In this document: positions 36,036-44,549 of the stretch, in pieces
How the letters are laid out: each line of letters starts with the position of its first letter
How positions within the stretch are numbered: position 1 is the stretch's first letter
Source of the DNA: Bacillus ectoiniformans
GTDB lineage: Bacteria; Bacillota; Bacilli; Bacillales; Domibacillaceae
DNA: 64,000 nt
Reading direction: 5' to 3'
NCBI RefSeq assembly: GCF_016908875.1
Contig: NZ_JAFBES010000001.1
Coordinates: forward strand, 434,001 to 498,000
Translations under genes and position numbers: made by a program
The notes under the pieces: model-generated
What the model was told of the DNA's origin: nothing
Databases searched by the model: none
What the model saw: the letters and a program-made list of their open reading frames with translations, nothing else

Positions 36036-36059
36036 GTTATTTTTTTCTTACCTGGGTAA
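36036..36059 (+). promoter_or_regulatory. Sigma-B-like promoter of the SDR gene
   Basis: GTTATT (36036-36041), 12-bp spacer, GGGTAA (36054-36059); compare the general-stress consensus GTTTAA-N12-15-GGGWAW. The -10 is good and the -35 partial. Related SDR genes of Bacillus (ydaD type) belong to the sigma-B regulon. Confidence 0.5.
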
Positions 36060-36102
36060 AGACTAGATGTGAAGCTACTATACAAACCTGGGAGTGAATG
36101 GA

Positions 36103-36975
36103 ATGAGCCAAGATCAAAATCAAACTAAACAAACATTTCCAAAGCAGCATCAGGAGGAGCAGCCAGGCAAAACGGAACCAATGAGCCCGCAGCCAGACCA
36201 TATTCGCAGCAACTATAAAGGCAGCGATAAGCTAAAGGATAAAGTCGCTTTAATAACGGGCGCTGACAGCGGCATTGGCCGATCTGCAGCGATTCATTTT
36301 GCTCGTGAGGGTGCTGACCTCGTCATTTCTTATTTAAATGAACATGAAGATGCACAGGAAACGAAGAAGCTTGTTGAACAAGAAGGCAGAAAATGCTTGT
36401 TGATTTCAGGTGATTTGGGGACAGAAAGCTTTTGTAAGGAAGTTGTTCAGAAGACAATCGATGAATTCGGCAAGCTAGACGTCCTGGTGAACAACGCGGC
36501 TGAGCAGCACCCGCAAAACAGCATTTTAGATATTACAGCAGAACAAATGGAACAAACATTCCGAACCAACTTTTTTGGCTATTTCTATATGACGAAAGCC
36601 GCGCTTCCACATTTAAAACAAGGAGCAAGCATTATTAACACCGCGTCGATCACCGCATATGAAGGAAACGAAACGCTGATTGACTACTCTTCAACTAAAG
36701 GCGCCATCGTATCCTTCACACGTGCCATGTCCAATTCTCTCGCTAAGGATGGAATACGCGTGAATGGCGTTGCTCCGGGACCGATTTGGACGCCATTGAT
36801 CCCTTCTACTTTTTCATCAGAAAAGGTATCTCATTTTGGAGCAAACACGCCATTTGGACGGGCAGGCCAGCCAAGCGAACTAGGTCCCGCCTATGTGTTC
36901 TTAGCCAGCGAAGACTCCAGCTACATTTCCGGCCAGATGATTCATATCAATGGCGGTAAAGTGATTAATGGATAA
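36103..36975 (+). CDS. Short-chain dehydrogenase/reductase (YdaD/YhdF-like)
   Basis: NAD(P)-dependent oxidoreductase. An extra polar N-terminal tail of about 40 residues (rich in Gln, Pro and Lys) is typical of the general-stress SDR group. The Rossmann motif TGADSGIGRSAA (near 52-63), the NNAAEQ segment, catalytic Ser, Tyr and Lys (NTASITAYEG; DYSSTKG) and PGPIWTPL are all present. Length 290 from the ATG at 36103, which is 8 nt after GGGAG. Substrate unknown. Preceded by a sigma-B-like promoter. Confidence 0.88.
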   Translation: MSQDQNQTKQTFPKQHQEEQPGKTEPMSPQPDHIRSNYKGSDKLKDKVALITGADSGIGRSAAIHFAREGADLVISYLNEHEDAQETKKLVEQEGRKCLLISGDLGTESFCKEVVQKTIDEFGKLDVLVNNAAEQHPQNSILDITAEQMEQTFRTNFFGYFYMTKAALPHLKQGASIINTASITAYEGNETLIDYSSTKGAIVSFTRAMSNSLAKDGIRVNGVAPGPIWTPLIPSTFSSEKVSHFGANTPFGRAGQPSELGPAYVFLASEDSSYISGQMIHINGGKVING

Positions 36976-36982
36976 TGGCTAG

Positions 36983-37022
36983 AAAAAACCCTTCAAAGCT
37001 TTGAGGCTTTGAAGGGTTTTTC
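36983..37022. terminator. Bidirectional terminator between the SDR and amylase-like genes
   Basis: Perfect 15-bp stem AAAACCCTTCAAAGC with GCTTTGAAGGGTTTT. Confidence 0.92.
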
Positions 37023-37034
37023 CATCACTAATTA

Positions 37035-38546
37035 TTATGCTTTCCGGCCAGTTCTTCCGCGTTTCCAGACAAGATATAGGAAAATCATAAATACAACATA
37101 TACTCCTGCAAGTGCCATGACAAACGACATATTAATGCCTGTCTTTTTGGCTAGTGCATAAATTTCAGAAGTTTCCCGGTCCATATAAATGGTAAACTTT
37201 CCGTCCTGCGGCCGCACAAGATCTCCGGCAAGCAGTCCTCTAAGCTCTTTATTCGCATCAAGTTCTTCAGCAGGAATAGATACTTTTTGAGTGATCCCGG
37301 AGTTATTTACACCAACAATGATCACTTCATCTTTGTACTCTCTTTTAAGTACCGTCATTCCATCCTTAGAGTAAATAGGTTCATACGTACCGCGCGTTAA
37401 AGCCGGCAGCTGCTGACGAAGTTCTCCGAGTTTCGTCACATAGTCAATCAGCTCTTTGTCAGCACGAAAACTCATAAACCGGTGATTGTCTGTTCCTTCT
37501 CCCCCGTCAAGCGCAATTTCCGAACCATAATATACAATCGGCAGTCCAGGAATCGTATATAGATAAGTTAAGGCAAGCTTCCAGCGAGTTCCGGGAAAGA
37601 CATGTTCATTGACCATATCTCTCGTGTACCGATTCATTAAGTGAGAATCGAACCGATTGGCAGTTAATCGCGGATTATTACTAATTGATTCTGTTTCTTT
37701 TAACAGCTTCGGTGTCGTTTCTGAATCTTGATCAATATTTTTAAATTGCTCACGAAGAGGCTCGGTCATTGCAGGATTCGTCACGCTGTCCAAGCCCGCT
37801 TGCTGGTATTCGTTTAGCAGGTTTAAATCCTTCTCGGCACTCTCTCCCATTAAGAAGAAATCTTTCTTGACTGATTTCACTTCTTTCGAAAAATCTTTCC
37901 AAAAGTCAGCCGGCGCTCCCGTTGCATTACTTAAATAATACCCATCAAGTTCTGTTTGTTCAGTCCACCACTTGGCCGATTGAATGATCTCCTGCTTCAC
38001 TGGCTCTTTCTCTAAATCCAGAGCCGATCGATCTCCCATCCACTCATAATCAGTCTCTGATTTCGATTTAAACCAATCTGCTTTGCTTTCGTCTTTCACC
38101 CACGGATGGGATGCGCTTACATGGGTCACTGGAAAATCAATCAAGACTTTCATATCTTTTTTATGGGCTTCTTTTAATAAATGGTTAAAATCCTTCATGG
38201 ACCCAAAATAAGGATTCAGTTTTTTATAATTAGTAATTTGATACCCATGATAACTATTTGGGGCATTTTTAAATATCGGACTTAGAATAATGGTCGTAAA
38301 CCCCATATCTTTCAAATCATCTAGCCCTGTTTCAATCCCTTTAAAATCGCCGCCTTGATAAGCAGCGGGATCCTCCGTATTAACGTCTTTATCATTTGCG
38401 TTATCGCCATTGCCGAAACGGTCCACCATTAGAAAATACATGGTTTCATCTTGCCATTCACGTTCTTCTTTTTCTACAGCTCCAGCAGGAAATGCGTATA
38501 AAAGAAGAAACGGTATTACTAAAAGAGAGAATAATCTTCTTTTCAT
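37035..38546 (-). CDS. Membrane-anchored GH13 (alpha-amylase family) protein with degenerate active site
   Basis: Signal peptide (residues 1-23), GH13 barrel (about 30-390), a beta domain (about 395-465) and a C-terminal membrane helix (SFVMALAGVYVVFMIFLYLVW) with a basic tail: an outside-facing, membrane-tethered amylase-like protein of 503 residues. The scaffold is intact, but the catalytic motifs are not. Region I is DFPVTH instead of D-x3-NH. Region II is LDGYYLSNATG, so the invariant Arg and the nucleophile Asp are Tyr204 and Ser206. Region III keeps a Glu (MGES, E235). Region IV is FDSHL, so the NHD aspartate is Leu303. I expect no glycosidase activity; a binding role is possible. Confidence 0.85.
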   Translation of the reverse strand: MKRRLFSLLVIPFLLLYAFPAGAVEKEEREWQDETMYFLMVDRFGNGDNANDKDVNTEDPAAYQGGDFKGIETGLDDLKDMGFTTIILSPIFKNAPNSYHGYQITNYKKLNPYFGSMKDFNHLLKEAHKKDMKVLIDFPVTHVSASHPWVKDESKADWFKSKSETDYEWMGDRSALDLEKEPVKQEIIQSAKWWTEQTELDGYYLSNATGAPADFWKDFSKEVKSVKKDFFLMGESAEKDLNLLNEYQQAGLDSVTNPAMTEPLREQFKNIDQDSETTPKLLKETESISNNPRLTANRFDSHLMNRYTRDMVNEHVFPGTRWKLALTYLYTIPGLPIVYYGSEIALDGGEGTDNHRFMSFRADKELIDYVTKLGELRQQLPALTRGTYEPIYSKDGMTVLKREYKDEVIIVGVNNSGITQKVSIPAEELDANKELRGLLAGDLVRPQDGKFTIYMDRETSEIYALAKKTGINMSFVMALAGVYVVFMIFLYLVWKRGRTGRKA

Positions 38547-38672
38547 CTCCGCTTCCCCCCACTATTAAATGATCGTACCGCTTTTAAGATTATCCTTTTC
38601 ATGTATGAACGTCAAACACCATTATCAAAAGTTCATGAAAAGTACATAACACGACTAAACACTTTTACTTTA

Positions 38673-38689
38673 TGTTAGATTTCCTTACA
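38673..38689. promoter_or_regulatory. TnrA/GlnR box 1 upstream of glnK-amtB
   Basis: TGTTAGATTTCCTTACA is a perfect match to TGTNA-N7-TNACA. It lies upstream of the promoter candidate, the position expected for activation by TnrA during nitrogen limitation. Confidence 0.85.
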
Positions 38690-38707
38690 TGAATTTTCAG
38701 AAAACAG

Positions 38708-38736
38708 TTGATTTTTCTTAAAACTTAGCATAGTAT
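38708..38736 (+). promoter_or_regulatory. Promoter candidate of glnK-amtB
   Basis: TTGATT (38708-38713), 17-bp spacer, TAGTAT (38731-38736). It lies between the two TnrA/GlnR boxes. Confidence 0.5.
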
Positions 38737-38754
38737 AAGACATATCATATTTTA

Positions 38755-38771
38755 TGTAAGAAAACCTAACA
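38755..38771. promoter_or_regulatory. TnrA/GlnR box 2, downstream of the promoter
   Basis: TGTAAGAAAACCTAACA is also a perfect TGTNA-N7-TNACA match. It ends 17 nt before the glnK start, downstream of the predicted transcription start, a placement that suits repression (for example by GlnR) rather than activation. Confidence 0.8.
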
Positions 38772-38788
38772 TGAAAGAGGGAGATTGT

Positions 38789-39127
38789 ATGAAGAAGATC
38801 GAGACAATTATTCGTCCGGACTGCTTCCAAGCACTTCGCCAAGCTTTATCTGAAGCTGGCATTAACGGCTTGACCGTATTTGAAGCGGCTGGGTGCGGCA
38901 AACAAAAAGGCAAAAGCGGAATGTTCAGGGGAAATGCTTTCGAAATTCAGCTGCTCCCTAAAATAAAAGTAGAAATGGTCGTCGATGACCACCAAGCAGA
39001 TTCGATTATTGAATTGATCATTGCCCATTGCCGGACAGGTGAGATCGGTGATGGAAAGATTTTCGTTTCATCCATTGAGGAAGTCATTCGCATCCGCACA
39101 GGAGAAAAGGGAAATACAGCTATTTAA
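38789..39127 (+). CDS. glnK: P-II nitrogen regulatory protein GlnK/NrgB
   Basis: Trimeric signal protein that senses 2-oxoglutarate and ATP/ADP and gates AmtB. Core motifs are CGKQKGKSGMFRG (T-loop start), LLPKIKVEMVVDD and TGEIGDGKIFV. The T-loop position occupied by Tyr51 in enteric proteins is Phe (RGNAF), so uridylylation is not expected. ATG at 38789 is behind AGAGGGAG; a longer frame to 38771 lacks a site. About 112 residues. Here glnK precedes amtB, whereas B. subtilis has nrgA (amtB) first. Confidence 0.9.
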   Translation: MKKIETIIRPDCFQALRQALSEAGINGLTVFEAAGCGKQKGKSGMFRGNAFEIQLLPKIKVEMVVDDHQADSIIELIIAHCRTGEIGDGKIFVSSIEEVIRIRTGEKGNTAI

Positions 39128-39142
39128 TAAGGAGGAACTACA

Positions 39143-40513
39143 TTGACATTCAAATCTAGTCTTTTGTTTTTATTTTTACTGCTGGTGCCTACAATTGCTT
39201 ACGGTCAAGAACCATCTGCATCCGAAGTGCAATCCTCGGTCGATATGCTTTGGACGATGATTGGAGCTATTCTCGTATTTTTCATGCATGCCGGATTTTC
39301 AATGGTAGAGTCAGGGTTTACCCGCTCAAAAAACACATTGAATATCTTAATGAAGAACTTTTTAACGGTAGCCATTTCTTCCGTTTTATTTCTGGCAGTC
39401 GGATTTGCATTTATGTTCGGAGACAGTGTGTCAGGTGTAATCGGCAAAAGCGGATTTTTCATGACAGGCCGTGAAGACGTTGGCTTCTTTGTTTTCCAAG
39501 CTGTTTTTGCCGCCACTTGTGCTACGATTATATCCGGTGCGGTCGCTGAACGAATGAAATTATCAAGCTACTTGCTTTTAACGATTGTTATGACCTCTTT
39601 CATTTACCCTGTAGTTGGTCATTGGATTTGGGGCGGCGGCTGGCTTTCTGAAATGGGATTCGTTGACTTTGCAGGTTCTACAGTCGTTCATCTGACTGGA
39701 GCGGCTGGGGCATTCGTTACCTTATTGTTCCTCGGCCCTCGAATAGGGAAATACAATAAAGGGCAAGTAAACGTCATCCCTGGCCACAATATTCCAATTG
39801 GCGCTCTCGGCGTATTCATTCTATGGTTCGGCTGGTTCGGGTTTAACGGAGGCAGCACACTGGCAGCCGATCCGTCACTTGTTCCTTTAGTTATTACAAA
39901 TACTTTTCTAGCTGCATCCGCGGCCATATTAGCCACTGCAGGCATGACACAATTGCTTTATAAAAGAATTGACCCTTCTTTAACGTTGAACGGAGCACTG
40001 GCAGGGCTTGTTGGAATTACGGCCGGTTGTGCGTTTGTTTCTCTCATCGGTTCTTTATTTATAGGATTAGCAGCTGGTGTGATTATGGTCATCGCCGTTC
40101 GGTTCATTGATGTGAACTTGAAAATGGATGACCCTGTCGGAGCAATCGCTGTTCACGGAATCTGCGGCATCTGGGGAACAGTGGCACTTGGGTTCTTCCA
40201 CATAGAAAGCGGATTATTTTACGGTGGAGATGCCTCCCTTCTGATCATTCAAACACTCGGTGTACTCGCTGTAATCGGATGGACAGCATTCGCTGCTTCT
40301 TCCTTCTTATTCCTATATACTCGCCTAACATCGATCCGGGTATCTAAAGAAGAAGAGGTTGCTGGACTGGACTTCGCAGAGCATGGTTCAAACGCTTATG
40401 AATTCAAAGATTTACTGCTGACTGGCGAATCAGCACCACCTCAATCGTTTGGTGAAGGATTAGTTCACCGTCTCAACAATTTAGATGATCGCCGCGCAAG
40501 AAGAAGCAGCTAG
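39143..40513 (+). CDS. amtB: Ammonium transporter AmtB/NrgA
   Basis: Trimeric ammonium channel. A signal peptide-like N-terminus (SSLLFLFLLLVPTIAYG) precedes eleven membrane helices. The twin pore histidines are represented by VVHLTGAAGA and VHGICGIWGT, and the FNGGS and GASE-like family blocks are present. Length 456; the C-terminal tail of about 60 residues is cytoplasmic and binds GlnK in the family. Starts with TTG behind GGAGGAAC, 15 nt after glnK. Confidence 0.94.
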   Translation: MTFKSSLLFLFLLLVPTIAYGQEPSASEVQSSVDMLWTMIGAILVFFMHAGFSMVESGFTRSKNTLNILMKNFLTVAISSVLFLAVGFAFMFGDSVSGVIGKSGFFMTGREDVGFFVFQAVFAATCATIISGAVAERMKLSSYLLLTIVMTSFIYPVVGHWIWGGGWLSEMGFVDFAGSTVVHLTGAAGAFVTLLFLGPRIGKYNKGQVNVIPGHNIPIGALGVFILWFGWFGFNGGSTLAADPSLVPLVITNTFLAASAAILATAGMTQLLYKRIDPSLTLNGALAGLVGITAGCAFVSLIGSLFIGLAAGVIMVIAVRFIDVNLKMDDPVGAIAVHGICGIWGTVALGFFHIESGLFYGGDASLLIIQTLGVLAVIGWTAFAASSFLFLYTRLTSIRVSKEEEVAGLDFAEHGSNAYEFKDLLLTGESAPPQSFGEGLVHRLNNLDDRRARRSS

Positions 40514-40524
40514 AGACATACACA

Positions 40525-40560
40525 AAGAGTGAGCAGGAATCCTTTCCGCTCACTCTTTTT
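40525..40560 (+). terminator. Terminator of amtB
   Basis: AGAGTGAGC with GCTCACTCT around a 13-base loop, then TTTTTA. Confidence 0.85.
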
Positions 40561-40570
40561 ATTTATTCAT

Positions 40571-41404
40571 TTATGAAATCTTTGACAGAATTTCTTCTTT
40601 TATTTCCGCAGAGACATAATTCTTTTTGGCAAACACATCATACCCTTGCTTTCTTACCTCTTTCAAAATGGCTTGATAAAAGTAAGCTGCCGCTTTTACT
40701 GGCACTCTTGCTTCCCTTGGGTATAAATGAAAAGTAGCTTTTGCTCTTTCATAGTATTTTTCCGATTCTCGAGCCATTTCCTCCCATACTCCAATAAAGG
40801 CTGGATTAATTACACCTCTTTTTAAATCTTCTACGCTATAATGATATTTTTGCAGAAGCTTTGCTGGCAGGTACACTCTTCCTCGTTCTAAATCTTCTCC
40901 TATATCTCTCAGGATATTCGTCAGCTGCATGGCGTAGCCAAGGCTAACCGCTCCATCATAAAGCTGTCTATCTTGATTAGGAGCTAATATCGGCAGCAGC
41001 ATTAATCCAACGGCACTGGCTACATGATAAGAATAATCCAGCACGTCACCAAGCGTGTGAAAAGGTTTGCTTTCAAGGTCCATCTTTTGTCCATTAAGCA
41101 TATCAATAAATGGCTGTTTATCCATTGGAAAGCGTTGAAAGACATCAGCGAGCGCTACCCAGACCGGATCCTCCTTAGAGAAATCACCTTGAAAGAAACG
41201 ATACATTTCTGCTTCAAATATAAGAAGCTCCTCTAAAGGACGGCTGCCTTCGTCCACAATATCATCTGCTTTGCGGCAAAAACCATAGACAGCCCACACA
41301 GCTTGACGTTTTGTCTCCGGCAAAAAAGAGAATGCATAATAAAACGTTTTCGAATGATGCTTAATCGTATCTTCACAGATTTGATAAGCGGATGCTATGT
41401 TCAT
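40571..41404 (-). CDS. crtM: Dehydrosqualene (diapophytoene) synthase CrtM
   Basis: Head-to-head prenyl synthase joining two farnesyl diphosphates to the C30 carotenoid precursor. Both Asp-rich metal-binding motifs are present: RKADDIVDE (near 44-52) and RDIGEDLERGRVYLP (near 165-179). Length 277 is usual for CrtM. Close association with crtN-type rather than crtI-type desaturases favours C30 over C40. Its ATG lies 32 nt inside the 3' end of crtN, so translation is coupled. Confidence 0.88.
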   Translation of the reverse strand: MNIASAYQICEDTIKHHSKTFYYAFSFLPETKRQAVWAVYGFCRKADDIVDEGSRPLEELLIFEAEMYRFFQGDFSKEDPVWVALADVFQRFPMDKQPFIDMLNGQKMDLESKPFHTLGDVLDYSYHVASAVGLMLLPILAPNQDRQLYDGAVSLGYAMQLTNILRDIGEDLERGRVYLPAKLLQKYHYSVEDLKRGVINPAFIGVWEEMARESEKYYERAKATFHLYPREARVPVKAAAYFYQAILKEVRKQGYDVFAKKNYVSAEIKEEILSKIS

Positions 41405-42869
41405 GATCTTCCCTCTTTTCTGGAAATGATGATAAATTCCATTCTTTTTTTATGGTTTCAGAGAGCACATGTGCCCCCTGCATAACAATTGGAATGCCGC
41501 CGCCCGGGTGAGTAGACGCACCTACCGCATAAACATTTGTGTAAGGGCCTGCCTTTACTTGAGGTCTGAAAATGCCTGACTGAAAGAGCGTCGGAGCGAT
41601 ACCAAAACTTCCTCCCATATATAACCCTTCATCCATCGCTTCTTTTGGGGTCCGAATTTGAACCCATTCCATATGTTTCTGCAGATCAGTAAATCCTTTT
41701 TCTTCTAATCGAATCATAATCTTTTCTTTATAGCTGTCCTTCTCTCGCTCCCAGTCAATATGGTCACCCGCCGGCACAGGAACAAGTACATAAAGCACAC
41801 CTTTCCCTTCAGGAGCTAAAGAAGGATCCACAACTGATGGATGAAACACATAGATCGACGGATCCTCAGGAAGGACTTCTTTGGAAAAAACTTGATTCAT
41901 ATTTTCTTCAAAGTCTTCTCCTAAATAAAACTGATGAATATTTTTATCTTGATAGATTTTATCCAGGCCCATATATAATAGAAAACAACTGGATGAAGAC
42001 TCATATTTACGCACTGATTTCTTTAAAAGCTTTTCCGCGACAGGAAAGTCTCCATTAAGCACAACTAAATCCGCTCGTTCTTGTTGTCCATTTACAGATA
42101 CGCCGTATGCCGTTTTGCCATCTACCAGCAATTCATTGACAGGAGCGCCTTTTCTTATCGTAACCCCCTGTTTTAACAAGGCGTTTTCAAGCACCTTCGT
42201 CAAGCTTGCATAGCCACCTTTTAAATAGTAGATTCCATGCTTATGTTCACTATAGGAAACGAGGCTGTAAATAGACGGTGTGACAAAAGGATTTCCTCCA
42301 ATGTATAACGTTTGCAAGGCATAGGCTGTTCGCAAGTCTTCATGTGAAAAATAAGTCTTCAAGTTTTCCATCACACTTTTATAAGCTTTTAATTTTAATA
42401 AGGTCTGTAAGGTAGGTGTGTTCCAAAAATCTTTCTTTTTAAAGAAGGGTTTTTCAAGGAATTTCTCTTTTCCTAGACGGAAGCGGATGTCCATATCTTT
42501 CATAAATCGCTGAAACCCCAGTTCATCTCCAGGAAATCGGCGGCGAATCTCTTCTATTTGTGTTTGAAGATCTGCATACTTTGTATAGCTATTTCCATCA
42601 TTAAAATGGATATCATACAGCGGATCGCATTGGATTAATTCATAGTCTTCATCGTCTATGCCCGCTTCTCTAAGAAATTCCCGGAACATTTCCGGCAGCA
42701 AGACAATCGTTGGCCCTTTATCAATCTTGAAACCATCTTTTTCCACAAAGGCTAAACGCCCTCCCAGCCGATCGTCCTTTTCATATATCACTACATCAAA
42801 GCCCTGCTTTCGCAAAAGCAAAGCGGTCATCATTCCGCCAATTCCGCCTCCTGCAATCGCCGCCTTCAT
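41373..42869 (-). CDS. crtN: Diapophytoene desaturase family protein (CrtN-like)
   Basis: FAD-dependent carotenoid desaturase or oxidase. The dinucleotide-binding motif GGGIGGMMTALLLRKQG is at residues 7-23, with YEKDDRLGGRL following, and the C-terminal FAD block is AVGASTHPGGGIPIV. Motifs such as LQTLYIGGNPF and GASTHPG resemble staphylococcal CrtN more than the other paralogue. Length 498. Start ATG overlaps the stop of the upstream paralogue by 4 nt. Expected to dehydrogenate the CrtM product stepwise. Confidence 0.83.
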   Translation of the reverse strand: MKAAIAGGGIGGMMTALLLRKQGFDVVIYEKDDRLGGRLAFVEKDGFKIDKGPTIVLLPEMFREFLREAGIDDEDYELIQCDPLYDIHFNDGNSYTKYADLQTQIEEIRRRFPGDELGFQRFMKDMDIRFRLGKEKFLEKPFFKKKDFWNTPTLQTLLKLKAYKSVMENLKTYFSHEDLRTAYALQTLYIGGNPFVTPSIYSLVSYSEHKHGIYYLKGGYASLTKVLENALLKQGVTIRKGAPVNELLVDGKTAYGVSVNGQQERADLVVLNGDFPVAEKLLKKSVRKYESSSSCFLLYMGLDKIYQDKNIHQFYLGEDFEENMNQVFSKEVLPEDPSIYVFHPSVVDPSLAPEGKGVLYVLVPVPAGDHIDWEREKDSYKEKIMIRLEEKGFTDLQKHMEWVQIRTPKEAMDEGLYMGGSFGIAPTLFQSGIFRPQVKAGPYTNVYAVGASTHPGGGIPIVMQGAHVLSETIKKEWNLSSFPEKREDHEHSIRLSNL

Positions 42870-44386
42870 AACATACCTCTTAACTTCTCAAGTGGAATAA
42901 ACCCTCTTTGTACGGATTGTTTCATGATAAGATTGCTCGTGATTCTTGCCGATTCTAGAATGGTCGGCAAGCCGCTGCCAGGATGCGTTCCACCGCCGAC
43001 AAGCCAGCAATGATCTAATTCTTCAAAGCGATTATGCGGGCGAAAAACCATCATTTGCGAGAGCCGATGACTTAAATTAAACGTGGCTCCTTTATAGACA
43101 AAATAGTCTTTCTCCCAATCTTTCGGACTGATTATTTTTTCAAACTCTATATGCTCGCGAAGACCTTTAAACTCACTTTTTTGTTCGACTAGATCCAGAA
43201 CGAGATCACGAAAGTTCTGTTCGTGCTTCTCCCATTCAATTTCGCTCATATTATTCGGGACCGGAGCTAAAATATAAATGGCAGATTTCCCTTTAGGAGC
43301 CAAGGTCGGATCGGTCACGCTCGCATTCTGAATGTAGATCGATGGATCAGCTGAAAGCTGCATCGAACCCGTGACTTCCTCTACATTTTTTCGGTAGTCA
43401 GAGGCAAAAAGAATGGTATGGTGAGGCAAATCAAATGTTTGATTGACACCTAAATAAATCATAAATGTAGAACATGAATATTTTTTCTTCTCCAGCTTTT
43501 CCCTGCTGTATTTCTTCAGCAGCCCTTCATCCGCCAAGTTCGTCATCACGTGGGCGAAGTCTCCGTTAACAACGACTTCATCCGCTTCAACCGACGTGCC
43601 GCTTTCTAATTCAAGACCAACAACTTTCCGACCTTGCGTCTTAAATTTTTTCACCGCTGTATTTAAATGAATCTTCCCGCCATACTCCTTTACTACTTTC
43701 GCCATGGCTTTCGGCAGCTGATTTAATCCGCCAATCGGATGATACACGCCATATTCATGTTCCATAAACGAAAGGATAGAGAAGGCTCCCGGACATTCCC
43801 AAGGAGACATGCCAAGGTATTTGGATTGAAAAGTAAAAGCCAGGCGCAGCTCTTCATCAGAAAAATATTCACTTAACACATCATGAAGCGTTTGGCCTAA
43901 AGATAAATGCGGCAATGCCGAAAGAACGTTCCAGCGTAAGTAATGATGGTATTTATTCATTGGACTTTGCAGGATCGGCTTAAGCTTCGCCATTTTTTGA
44001 CGGGTATCACTCATAAACCGTTCATATCCCTTTTCATTGCCAGGATACACTTTGCCAATTTGCTCCTTCATTTTTTCTTGATCCCGGTGCATCTGAATTT
44101 TGTTCTGATCAAAGCGAAGCTCATACATCATCTTCAGTTCTTTCAAATCGATATAATCATGTAAATTGCGTCCGCACTGTTCGAAGATCTCTTCTGCAAT
44201 CTCTGGCATACTTAAAAATGTAGGGCCAATATCAAACGTATAGCCATCTTTCTCAATCGCTCCATTTCTTCCGCCTATAAACGACTGCTTCTCATAAACA
44301 TCTACTTGATACCCCGCGCTTGCCAGCAACATAGCAGAAGCTAATCCACCAGGACCGGCGCCGATGACCGCAATCTTCATTGCCAC
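42866..44386 (-). CDS. Second CrtN-family carotenoid desaturase/oxidase
   Basis: Paralogue of the preceding desaturase: GAGPGGLASAMLLASAG at residues 9-25, YEKQSFIGGRNG, and the C-terminal GGGTHPGSGLPTILESA. Length 506. First gene of the pigment operon, starting with GTG 9 nt after AAAGGAG. Bacillaceae pigment clusters often hold two or three such paralogues (crtNa/Nb/Nc or crtN/crtP), one desaturating and one oxidising the terminal methyl. I cannot tell which this is from sequence, so no symbol is given. Confidence 0.8.
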   Translation of the reverse strand: MAMKIAVIGAGPGGLASAMLLASAGYQVDVYEKQSFIGGRNGAIEKDGYTFDIGPTFLSMPEIAEEIFEQCGRNLHDYIDLKELKMMYELRFDQNKIQMHRDQEKMKEQIGKVYPGNEKGYERFMSDTRQKMAKLKPILQSPMNKYHHYLRWNVLSALPHLSLGQTLHDVLSEYFSDEELRLAFTFQSKYLGMSPWECPGAFSILSFMEHEYGVYHPIGGLNQLPKAMAKVVKEYGGKIHLNTAVKKFKTQGRKVVGLELESGTSVEADEVVVNGDFAHVMTNLADEGLLKKYSREKLEKKKYSCSTFMIYLGVNQTFDLPHHTILFASDYRKNVEEVTGSMQLSADPSIYIQNASVTDPTLAPKGKSAIYILAPVPNNMSEIEWEKHEQNFRDLVLDLVEQKSEFKGLREHIEFEKIISPKDWEKDYFVYKGATFNLSHRLSQMMVFRPHNRFEELDHCWLVGGGTHPGSGLPTILESARITSNLIMKQSVQRGFIPLEKLRGML

Positions 44387-44438
44387 ATCTTCCAGCTCCT
44401 TTTATATAAACAAATATTATACATAACTTATACAAATA

Positions 44439-44467
44439 ATTATACATAGGTGTCGGTTTCGCCGCAA
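44439..44467 (-). promoter_or_regulatory. Promoter candidate of the carotenoid operon
   Basis: Minus strand: TTGCGG (44462-44467), 17-bp spacer, TATAAT (44439-44444). A second TATAAT lies at 44416-44421 without a good -35, so the start point may vary. Confidence 0.5.
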
Positions 44468-44504
44468 AAATGAATATTCTCTTTTTTAATTTAATTTTTC
44501 GCAA

Positions 44505-44533
44505 TAAAAAAAGACCTGCTAAAAAGCGGGTCC
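44505..44533 (-). terminator. Terminator of the 38-residue membrane protein gene
   Basis: GACCCGCTTTTTAGCAGGTC followed by seven T on the minus strand; it closes the small gene upstream of the crt promoter. Confidence 0.85.
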
Positions 44534-44549
44534 ATTTCATAAGTAGAAT

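Noticed and set aside
39205-39516. Antisense open frame of 103 codons within amtB
   Set aside because: It mirrors the codons of a well-conserved transporter gene; no start signal and no family resemblance.
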